The position numbers were made by a program, and so were the translations under genes. Below, piece after piece: positions 1 through 6,036 of a stretch of 6,532 nt of DNA. The notes beneath the pieces are model-generated. The model was not told where the DNA came from, did not search any database, and saw only the letters and a program-made list of their open reading frames with translations. Location: NCBI GenBank assembly GCA_937920485.1, contig CALETL010000070.1, forward strand, positions 1 through 6,532. The letters are read 5' to 3'. Position 1 is the stretch's first letter, and every line of letters begins with the position of its first letter. Origin of the DNA: an uncultured Phycisphaerae bacterium. GTDB lineage: Bacteria; Planctomycetota; Phycisphaerae; Sedimentisphaerales; Anaerohalosphaeraceae.

Positions 1-522
1 CAAACACCGGTTGTTGTTGTCAATAACCATCCGGCCGCGATTCAAGAGGTCGCCCAAATTCCCAAGGCGCAGACGCATGTAGTCAAGTCCGGCGAAATTC
101 TGCCTGTTATCGCCAAGATGTATTATGGCGAAGAAGAAGGAAATCGCACGATCGTGATCCAGAAACTGTATGAGGCGAACACCGATGTTCTCAAGTCGCC
201 GGACCATATTTGCGTTGGAGACAAGTTGGTGATTCCGCCCAAGAATACCCTGCTCAATCCATCTGCCAGTGTGGTTAACGCGCCCAGTCCCTCAGAAAGA
301 TTGCTGAAGAAATTTTCCGGCATGTTTGATCAGGTTGATAAGAAAGAGGCTGCGTCGATTTCTGAATATACGGTTCAGGAAGGCGACAGTCTGTGGTCCA
401 TTGCCCAGCAGAATTTAGGCGACGGCAATCGCTACAAGGAGATTGCCCGTTTGAACAAAAATAAGATAAAAAGCGCCAATGATGTTGTTATCGGCACCCG
501 ATTAATAATCCCCCCCCAATGA
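1..522 (+). CDS. LysM-domain peptidoglycan-binding protein, 5' end cut by the window
   Basis: The reading frame is open from base 1 to the TGA at 520-522, giving 173 residues in the window; the true start lies upstream, and the ATG at 118 falls inside the first domain so it is not the start. Two LysM domains are visible. The first, in-window residues 26-80, runs from HVVKSGE through IAKMYYG to LVIPP and carries a few extra residues in its middle. The second, residues 123-172, is textbook: YTVQEGDSLWSIA, then LNKNK, ending LIIPP one residue before the stop. A linker rich in Ser, Pro, Lys and Glu joins them. LysM domains bind the N-acetylglucosamine parts of peptidoglycan, so an envelope location is expected, but the signal sequence or membrane anchor would be in the missing N-terminus. 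The next gene starts 10 bases after the stop, in an apparent operon with ftsI, which suggests a link to septal wall synthesis. No catalytic domain is visible, but one could lie upstream. Confidence 0.9.
   Translation, partial: QTPVVVVNNHPAAIQEVAQIPKAQTHVVKSGEILPVIAKMYYGEEEGNRTIVIQKLYEANTDVLKSPDHICVGDKLVIPPKNTLLNPSASVVNAPSPSERLLKKFSGMFDQVDKKEAASISEYTVQEGDSLWSIAQQNLGDGNRYKEIARLNKNKIKSANDVVIGTRLIIPPQ
510..517 (+). repeat. C8 homopolymer at the 3' end of the LysM gene
   Basis: Eight consecutive C bases encode the final Ile-Pro-Pro-Gln of the LysM protein. Loss of one C would move the frame to the TGA at 530-532, the codon directly before the next gene's ATG. Gain of one C would add a short tail ending at a TGA near base 546. 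Only the last residues change in either case, so this is a slippage-prone or sequencing-error-prone site with little effect on the domains. Confidence 0.6.
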
Positions 523-532
523 GCCAATGTGA

Positions 533-769
533 ATGTCACGATTGAGAGTCATCCTTGTTGTTTTTTCAGTAACTGCTTTTCTGATCTTCACCATCTTACT
601 GCGCACCTCTGCCAGCCGCATGTTTTTTCAGTATCAGCAATCGTCCTTTAGTCAAAAGGACCTGCTCCAGCAACTCTGGCAAAAACAACTTCAGTTTGAG
701 TGCCTGGTCAACCCGGCGGGACTGCCCCAGTTACAACTGCCGAGCGATTCGCTGGGGGGTGGCGAATAA
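533..769 (+). CDS. Small single-span membrane protein in the ftsL position (FtsL-like candidate)
   Basis: This 78-residue protein has a basic N-terminus (MSRLR), one hydrophobic segment at about residues 4-23 (from LRVILVV to FTILL), and a short polar, Gln-rich outer part at about residues 34-60 that could form a helix or weak coiled coil. That is the layout of the bitopic divisome protein FtsL, which recruits and activates FtsW-FtsI, and the gene sits directly before ftsI, where ftsL usually lies. The outer part is shorter than in typical FtsL, and no convincing leucine zipper is visible, so the assignment rests on position and topology. The ATG at 533 is the first possible start because an in-frame TGA (530-532) directly precedes it. 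No strong Shine-Dalgarno is seen, so translation may depend on coupling to the LysM gene 10 bases upstream. Its TAA shares one base with the ftsI ATG (TAATG). Confidence 0.7.
   Translation: MSRLRVILVVFSVTAFLIFTILLRTSASRMFFQYQQSSFSQKDLLQQLWQKQLQFECLVNPAGLPQLQLPSDSLGGGE
754..762 (+). promoter_or_regulatory. Shine-Dalgarno-like G-rich site for ftsI
   Basis: A run of six G followed by TGG ends 6 bases before the ATG at 769. Five G in a row can pair with the CCUCC of 16S rRNA with one G-U pair. The site lies in the last codons of the FtsL-like gene and supports 769 as the ftsI start rather than the in-frame GTG at 700. It is a weaker match than GGAGG. Confidence 0.5.
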
Positions 770-2517
770 TGAAAGCCAGTGGACGTGAAATCTGGATTAT
801 GAGTCTGTTTCTGACCGCAATCGTGCTTGTTTTTGGCGCACTGTTCTGGCGGGTGTTTGACCTGAAGTACTATCAGAGGGAGGCATTTCAAGAAAACAGC
901 CAACGGCAGCTCAGTAAATTCGACATTGAAAAACCGCGTCGTGGCCAGATACTTGATTCTCAAGGCAGAGTGTTGGCGGCCAGTATTAAAGAATACAATG
1001 CATATGCTGAGCCGAGGGTCCTCAGCGAGAAACCTGACCAAATTTTGATAACGGCTTCTTCCCTGCAGGATATTTTGGAGATTCCGGGGCCTGAGATATG
1101 CCGGATGATTGAAGAGAGTAAAAACCCCGGCTATGTGAAGATCAAATCCAACATCAGCGAAGAGCAGCGGCAGTTGCTTCGCCAGGCCCGTCTTCGCGGA
1201 CTGGGCATTGAAACCGACTGGGACCGACTCTACCCGGCGGGAAATCTGACGGGTCATTTACTCGGTTTTGTCGGGGCTGATGATACCGGGCTTTCAGGAC
1301 TTGAACTTCGGTACAATAAGATATTGGCGGGAAAACCCGGCAAGCATGTCTATGTAATCGATGTCGCACGCGATTCGATTGGGGCCAAATCGAATCAGGG
1401 AACCGATGTGGAGGACGGACTGAATTTGGTCCTGACGATCGATTCGGTGATCCAGCGATTTGTGCATGAGGCCCTCAAGCAGAAGGTGGACGAGTACGAA
1501 GCCGAGTCGGCGGTCGCGATGGTGATGGATCCCTGGACCGGTGCCATACTGGCGATGGTGTCATTGCCGGATTATGACCCGGCCGCGTTCTCAACGACAC
1601 CGCAGGATAAAATGAGAAACCGGGTTCTCACGGATCCATTCGAACCCGGCAGTATTTTTAAGCCTATCGTTGCGACCATCGCATTGGATAATGGGGCGAT
1701 TGATTACGATGACATCTTTTTTTGCGAGAATGGATTCTGGCCAAAGTATCGGGGGATTCACGATTTTGAGCACCATTCCTATGGCGATTTATCCGTGCGT
1801 GAGATCATCATGCATTCGAGTAATATCGGCATGGCCAAAATAGGTCTGAAAATGGAGCGTCAACAACTCTATGATGGCTTGCGATTATTTGGATTTTCTC
1901 AGCGAACGGGCATTGATATGCAGGGCGAAGACCCGGGATTGGTGTGGTCGCCTCGTCGCTGGAGCAAATTGTCCATCACGCGTATCCCATTCGGGCATGA
2001 AGTATTAGTTACGCCGCTGCAAATGTGCCGTGCCTACAGCATTCTGGCCAACGGCGGCTATATTGTCAAGCCGCACATTGTCCGCGCTGTTGTCGACGGA
2101 CAGGGCCGTATTATTGAGGACAAACAACCCGTCAACGGCATGGGGTATATTATCAAAACCGAAGTGGCTGAGTGGATGGTCCAAAAGGCTTTGAGCGATG
2201 TGGTTAACGAAGGGACCGGCGATAAGGCCAAATTGGAAAACTGTCAGGTCTGGGGCAAGACGGGTACGGCTAACATTGCCGTTGATGGTCACTATGACTG
2301 GAAGAATTATGTATCCTCGTTTGTTGGCGGGGCTCCTGCTGAAGAGCCGGAGGTCGTGGTTTTGGTCTCGATACGAAAACCCAAGCGTTCACTGGGCAAG
2401 GGCTATAGCGGCGGACGTGTCGCGGCACCGGTAGTACACGATATCCTGAAAAACACACTGCGGTACTTAGGGGTGGTCGAAGAACCTGTTGCTGAACCAC
2501 AGGTGGCTATTCGATAG
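769..2517 (+). CDS. ftsI: Class B penicillin-binding protein, septal transpeptidase FtsI (PBP3)
   Basis: This DD-transpeptidase cross-links septal peptidoglycan on the outer face of the inner membrane, normally with FtsW. The protein has 582 residues, close to the roughly 590 of E. coli FtsI. A short cytoplasmic tail is followed by one membrane anchor (about residues 8-28). The class B dimerisation domain begins with RRGQILDSQGRVLA (57-70) and includes the GLSGLELRYNKILAGKPG stretch. The transpeptidase domain has all three active-site motifs: SIFK (Ser295 nucleophile, Lys298), SSN (350-352) and KTGT (497-500). The late YSGGRVAAPV motif is also present, and there are no PASTA domains. The start at 769 gives a proper anchor, overlaps the previous stop (TAATG) and has a G-rich ribosome site; the in-frame GTG at 700 would add 23 Gly/Pro-rich residues lying wholly over the upstream gene. 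FtsI is favoured over PBP2 by length, the GLSGLE region, the FtsL-like neighbour, and a separate mrdA on the other strand. Unlike a classical dcw cluster, no murE follows. Confidence 0.93.
   Translation: MKASGREIWIMSLFLTAIVLVFGALFWRVFDLKYYQREAFQENSQRQLSKFDIEKPRRGQILDSQGRVLAASIKEYNAYAEPRVLSEKPDQILITASSLQDILEIPGPEICRMIEESKNPGYVKIKSNISEEQRQLLRQARLRGLGIETDWDRLYPAGNLTGHLLGFVGADDTGLSGLELRYNKILAGKPGKHVYVIDVARDSIGAKSNQGTDVEDGLNLVLTIDSVIQRFVHEALKQKVDEYEAESAVAMVMDPWTGAILAMVSLPDYDPAAFSTTPQDKMRNRVLTDPFEPGSIFKPIVATIALDNGAIDYDDIFFCENGFWPKYRGIHDFEHHSYGDLSVREIIMHSSNIGMAKIGLKMERQQLYDGLRLFGFSQRTGIDMQGEDPGLVWSPRRWSKLSITRIPFGHEVLVTPLQMCRAYSILANGGYIVKPHIVRAVVDGQGRIIEDKQPVNGMGYIIKTEVAEWMVQKALSDVVNEGTGDKAKLENCQVWGKTGTANIAVDGHYDWKNYVSSFVGGAPAEEPEVVVLVSIRKPKRSLGKGYSGGRVAAPVVHDILKNTLRYLGVVEEPVAEPQVAIR
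2507..2517. other. Tail-to-tail overlap of ftsI and mrdA stop regions
   Basis: The 11 bases CTATTCGATAG hold the TAG of ftsI (2515-2517, + strand) and the TAG of mrdA (2507-2509, - strand). The outer four bases on each side are inverted copies (CTAT/ATAG) around TCG, so the same short near-palindrome ends both genes. The proteins end in AIR (FtsI) and PIE (PBP2). No intergenic space exists for a normal terminator. Confidence 0.9.
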
Positions 2518-4603
2518 GTTTTTTTCCAATATAACCGGCTTCATTACAATACCGCAATATTCGATGTCCCAATGGTGCCGCTTCACCAGCGCCTCGCTCA
2601 CCTCGTTCGACCAAAACCGCAATCACAACAGCGCGACCCGAACGGTCTTCCGCAAAGCATTGAAACCAGGCATGTTCAGGGTCTTGTGTCGAGCCGGTTT
2701 TGCCATAGATTGTCATATCACGATTAAACAAATCGCTGCCTTTAAATTTTGAGTAAGCAGTACCATGAGGTTCATAAACAACCGCCTTCATTCCATCTCG
2801 GACCACAGAGAGTGTGTTTTTCGAAATGTTCAAATTTCTCATGCGAGCTTCATTGTGGGGATCGTTTTCATTAATAACCAAGCGGGGGCCTTTGTAGGTG
2901 CCATCCCGTGCGATAGTTGACAGTGCATTTGCGACCTGTAATACATTGGCCCGCAAACTACCCTGTCCCATACCCCACCATTTTTTTTCATATATGGGAA
3001 GTGGCTCCAATTCAGAAGCCGAAGAAACTTGTGATTGAATCACTTTATACTCAAGACAACCATAGGACTGCCTTAAGCGATGGCCGTCAAACTCAACATT
3101 CGACAGATTATCTGAGACGACAGGTGTTTGCAAAACTTCTTGTCCGAAACCGAATTGAAACAACCACGACTGAAGCTGTTCGCTGCTGAGACGATGGGCA
3201 AGCTGTGTGAAATAGACATTACAGCTTCCGCGAATAGCATTACGAGCGAAATTGCTGCCCTCGCCAAAATGGTCATCATGACCAATATTGTAATCTTTTT
3301 GCAGCAGGCACCGGGGCCATCCTTTCGGTGGCAGTTTCCAGCTTGAACAGGAGATGGATTGATGCGGTCCAATCTTTTTTTCTTCCAATCCTGCGATAAG
3401 GATCAATGGTTTTACAGTCGAACCGGGTGGATAGTTTCGTTCCAGTGCCTTATGTTCCCACAGTTTATTGGGGTCGTTTGGATTGAAAATGCGCTTATAA
3501 TTATCAGTTTGTCGAATCGTATTCAGATCGAACGTCGGAATGGACGCCATGGCCAGAATATCATTATTGGCCACTTCCAGAACCACCGCCGCACAGTACT
3601 TATTCCCATGTGGCAGTGTATTATCCGCCAGCAGGGCTTCAATTTTTCGTTGCAGGTCAATATCAAGGGTCAGCCGAACGTCCTGACCGTGTTGCGATTC
3701 GGTTCGTTCCAGTAGATTACCTTCGATATCGTATTGAACCTCGCCTCGCCGCCCCCGCAAAACGGGCTCATACACTTTTTCCAACCCGAACTTCCCAACG
3801 ACCTCGCCGGGTTTGTAGCTCATGTATTTATCATCTTTGAAGATTTCGGCCTCAAGTTCCTGCCATGGGGCAACCCAGCCGATAAGCTGACAAACCGTGG
3901 CGTCATAAGGATAATAGCGTTTGGATTCAGTTTTGATGGTTAACGCTTTCAGGTTTAGCAGCTCTTTTTGGGCACGCAGCAGGTCTTGATGCGTTTTCAG
4001 TTCAACAAGCTGATAAACGTCCTTCATTTCCCGTAGATCAATGGTAACGATATCCTGAATCGTGATTGATTCGCGTGCGTTGCGATAGTCTTGCCAGGTC
4101 TTTCCCTCGTTCCGACGCCACCACCAAATATGACGGGACAGTTCCCATATTTGGTCATTGATCTGCTGGATGGTTGCTTCGATGTCTTCGCGTGAGACAT
4201 CAGCAAGCTGATAAGCCAGATTGATCGCCTCCTCCAGTTGTTTCCGGTCCTCTTTCCATTCCTCCTTAAGTTCTTTCTCAATTTCATTACGTGTTTTTTC
4301 TTCGCTAGAGGCCAATGCGCGACGGATTTTACCTTCCCGCCAGCGGGGATCCCGGTACCGTGTGAGTTGATAGCCAATATGCAGAAAGAACGCCGGCTGA
4401 TCCAAAGCAAGCGACTTTCCATTACGGTCGAGGATTTGTCCCCGAATAGTGGGGCGTTGCTGGGCTGGCAGAATACGCATATCCACCAGTTCCTGCCTTG
4501 CTTTTTCGACTTGAAATGTTTGCAGTGTCACCAGTCGGCCGACGGCAATGACCAAACTCCCGACACAAAGCAGTATGAATATTTTCAGGCGATAGTGGTA
4601 CAT
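2507..4603 (-). CDS. mrdA: Penicillin-binding protein 2, elongasome transpeptidase
   Basis: PBP2 cross-links side-wall peptidoglycan in the rod complex with RodA, MreB, MreC and MreD. The protein has 698 residues, longer than the 633 of E. coli PBP2. One membrane anchor (about residues 8-27) is followed by the pedestal motif RGQILDRNGKSLAL (54-67), a long charged helical stretch (about 97-175), RYYPYDATVCQLIGWV (229-244), GKFGLEKVYEPVLRGRRG (270-287) and the transpeptidase domain. Active-site motifs are STVK (Ser395, Lys398), SCN (460-462) and KTGS (635-638); AWFQCFAED and the Gly/Ala-rich stretch at 668-680 also fit PBP2. Cys419, Cys432, His442 and Cys461 resemble the metal site known in PBP2 proteins. 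Assignment to PBP2 rather than FtsI rests on YPPGSTVKP, the Cys/His set and the mre neighbours. The ATG is 2 bases after the mreD stop with no strong Shine-Dalgarno, which points to coupled translation. No rodA follows; the gene runs straight into convergent ftsI. Confidence 0.93.
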   Translation of the reverse strand: MYHYRLKIFILLCVGSLVIAVGRLVTLQTFQVEKARQELVDMRILPAQQRPTIRGQILDRNGKSLALDQPAFFLHIGYQLTRYRDPRWREGKIRRALASSEEKTRNEIEKELKEEWKEDRKQLEEAINLAYQLADVSREDIEATIQQINDQIWELSRHIWWWRRNEGKTWQDYRNARESITIQDIVTIDLREMKDVYQLVELKTHQDLLRAQKELLNLKALTIKTESKRYYPYDATVCQLIGWVAPWQELEAEIFKDDKYMSYKPGEVVGKFGLEKVYEPVLRGRRGEVQYDIEGNLLERTESQHGQDVRLTLDIDLQRKIEALLADNTLPHGNKYCAAVVLEVANNDILAMASIPTFDLNTIRQTDNYKRIFNPNDPNKLWEHKALERNYPPGSTVKPLILIAGLEEKKIGPHQSISCSSWKLPPKGWPRCLLQKDYNIGHDDHFGEGSNFARNAIRGSCNVYFTQLAHRLSSEQLQSWLFQFGFGQEVLQTPVVSDNLSNVEFDGHRLRQSYGCLEYKVIQSQVSSASELEPLPIYEKKWWGMGQGSLRANVLQVANALSTIARDGTYKGPRLVINENDPHNEARMRNLNISKNTLSVVRDGMKAVVYEPHGTAYSKFKGSDLFNRDMTIYGKTGSTQDPEHAWFQCFAEDRSGRAVVIAVLVERGERGAGEAAPLGHRILRYCNEAGYIGKKPIE

Positions 4604-4605
4604 GA

Positions 4606-5121
4606 TTAGTCGTAGATCCGGTCAGAGCGTTTTTGAGGCAGACTCAACCAGCCCGATAGTGCCGCAAGAATTGACCAGATCACAGGGCTGATAACGGCTG
4701 AATAAATGGCGGTAAAAAACAAAATCGAATAATAATTGCTTTGCGAGGGGGTGTCTTTGAACAGCCCAAGCCAATGAGAAAATGTTTCCGCAATAAAATA
4801 TACGGCAAAGACGATCATTGCTTTATGCATGGCCCTTCTGGCGAGAATCACCTGGCTGGATTGATTCAGCAGTACTCCGAGCAGACCGAAACAAATCATA
4901 TGCGGCCCCATCACAGGAGCCATCAGGTCCGCGGCGAACCCGATGACAAACGCATAGATGATGGCGTCACGGGGCCGGGATGAAAATGAATAATAGACCA
5001 GCAGTGTGATGAGAATGCTTGGGCGAATCGTCCAACTGCCGATGGCAAAAAGCTTAAGCAGATTACTTGCTTCAAGTAGTGTCGCGATTAACAGAATAAC
5101 AATAAATAAAAACCATCGCAT
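4606..5121 (-). CDS. mreD: Rod shape-determining membrane protein MreD
   Basis: MreD is an integral inner-membrane member of the elongasome that works with MreC and PBP2-RodA. The 171-residue product matches the family's usual 160-180. It is strongly hydrophobic, with about five or six membrane segments, roughly residues 2-17, 33-47, 53-67, 73-88, 101-118 and 131-157. The family signature is clear: PSILITLLVYYSF (34-46), then GFAADLMAPVMGPHMICFGLLG in two parts (61-70 and 71-82), which corresponds to the G-x-x-x-D-L ... G ... G pattern of MreD. The C-terminus is short, charged and probably cytoplasmic. It lies between mreC (12-base gap) and mrdA (2-base gap). The ATG at 5121 is supported by an AAGG ten bases upstream. 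Nothing is odd about it. Confidence 0.92.
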   Translation of the reverse strand: MRWFLFIVILLIATLLEASNLLKLFAIGSWTIRPSILITLLVYYSFSSRPRDAIIYAFVIGFAADLMAPVMGPHMICFGLLGVLLNQSSQVILARRAMHKAMIVFAVYFIAETFSHWLGLFKDTPSQSNYYSILFFTAIYSAVISPVIWSILAALSGWLSLPQKRSDRIYD

Positions 5122-5128
5122 GAGTTGC

Positions 5129-5136
5129 TTACCTTA
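5129..5136 (-). promoter_or_regulatory. Ribosome binding site of mreD overlapping the mreC stop
   Basis: On the - strand the mreC stop TAA runs into AAGG (TAAGGTAA), ending ten bases before the mreD ATG at 5121. This places the mreD Shine-Dalgarno on top of the mreC stop, an arrangement typical of coupled translation, and supports the chosen mreD start. Confidence 0.55.
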
Positions 5137-6006
5137 TTCGGTCCATTTCAATAATGTTTCATCCGCGATAATCACGGCAACGTTATTAAGCTGTGTCATG
5201 TCTTCAGCGGGCATGACGGTAATATCCCACAAGAGCGGGTGATGCTCGTCCTCTGCGACCCGGACCACCTCCCCCACAACCACCGGAACATCAAGTTTAT
5301 TAGGTACCGAAGCTGCAAATACCGTGTCACCTTCATGAACGTCCTGTTGCCGGTCGATCATGGATATTCGGCAACTGTTAGTCCCGTTGCCAACCATAAT
5401 CGCCCCGATATCCTTTTGGGTGCCTTGTCGACGGATACGCACTTCCAGGCTTTGCTTCGAATCGGTTATCAGTCGGACCCTTGCCACCGCTTCGGCTGTC
5501 TCACTGACAACGCCGATCAAAGCATCTCCTTTCTCAGACAGAACATATTGACCGGGACGAATGAGTGCGTCATGGCCTTCGTTAATGACCACTTCATGGC
5601 TGTAGTTGCTGACGTTTCCGGTAATCCGCGCCAGCTTCACCCCGCAAAATGACTGCGGCAGGCCCGTTCGAACTTTTGCAAGACGCTCGTGTTCTTCATG
5701 CAGGGCCAGCAGTTGAGCACGCTGATTTTGGAAGGTTTTCCAGAGTCGGGCGTATTCACGGTAGCTGATGGTTTCATCGCTGTCAGACCGCGGGTCCAGC
5801 GTATTGGTCTGCGTATCCCGTTCGCTTTGCAGGATCGGCTCGAAAATATCATAGAAAGAAAGACTGATTTTGGAAGTGATATGCTGCGGTAGCAGGAACA
5901 GAGCAAGTCCGGCGATCAAAAAAGTAAAGAAAACGCTCGAATTGGAAAAATGACTATTTCTGCCGGCCATAACATGGAATTTCTTTCTTGAGAACAACAC
6001 ATGCAT
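5134..6006 (-). CDS. mreC: Rod shape-determining protein MreC
   Basis: MreC is a bitopic periplasmic scaffold that links MreB filaments and MreD to PBP2 and activates it. The 290-residue product has a short basic cytoplasmic N-terminus, one membrane segment (about residues 24-40), a charged, probably coiled-coil stretch (about 82-112) and the two beta domains of the MreC family (about 121-282). Recognisable pieces are VVINEGHDALIRPGQYVL (139-156), IGVVSE (164-169), VRLITD (177-182) and VVVGEVVRV (242-250), ending with MPAEDMTQLNNVAVII (265-280). The usual T-S-G step before the second-domain V-G-x-V motif is replaced by AASVPNKLDVP, a mild divergence. The start is uncertain: the ATG at 6006 has only a weak GAAG upstream, and the ATG at 5970 would give MAGRNS, shorter by 12 residues and equally plausible. 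It lies 30 bases after mreB and 12 before mreD. Confidence 0.92.
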   Translation of the reverse strand: MHVLFSRKKFHVMAGRNSHFSNSSVFFTFLIAGLALFLLPQHITSKISLSFYDIFEPILQSERDTQTNTLDPRSDSDETISYREYARLWKTFQNQRAQLLALHEEHERLAKVRTGLPQSFCGVKLARITGNVSNYSHEVVINEGHDALIRPGQYVLSEKGDALIGVVSETAEAVARVRLITDSKQSLEVRIRRQGTQKDIGAIMVGNGTNSCRISMIDRQQDVHEGDTVFAASVPNKLDVPVVVGEVVRVAEDEHHPLLWDITVMPAEDMTQLNNVAVIIADETLLKWTE

Positions 6007-6036
6007 TCATCTTCGAATGAGTTATTTCGCCTGAGA

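Noticed and set aside
700..768. In-frame GTG at 700 as an earlier ftsI start
   Set aside because: It would add a Gly/Pro-rich leader before the membrane anchor and overlap the upstream gene by 70 bases. The ATG at 769 has a G-rich ribosome site and the usual TAATG coupling.
691..1257. Long antisense open frame (188 codons) opposite the FtsL-like gene and ftsI
   Set aside because: It lies fully opposite well-supported coding sequence, its product has no recognisable domain, and it looks like a codon-bias shadow of the ftsI frame.
2484..2504. Six-bp stem ACCTGT/ACAGGT as a bidirectional terminator between ftsI and mrdA
   Set aside because: It is short, has a 9-base loop, lies inside the ftsI coding end and is not followed by a T tract at the right distance on either strand.
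3359..3715. Open frame on the + strand inside mrdA (118 codons)
   Set aside because: It is antisense to the PBP2 transpeptidase domain, whose motifs are intact in the - frame; the product has no recognisable features.
4238..4609. Open frame on the + strand opposite the start of mrdA (123 codons), with hydrophobic patches
   Set aside because: The hydrophobic patches are the complement of the charged PBP2 helix region. There is no ribosome site or family resemblance.
5239..5652. Open frame on the + strand opposite mreC (137 codons)
   Set aside because: It is a shadow of the mreC beta-domain coding sequence and has no independent support.
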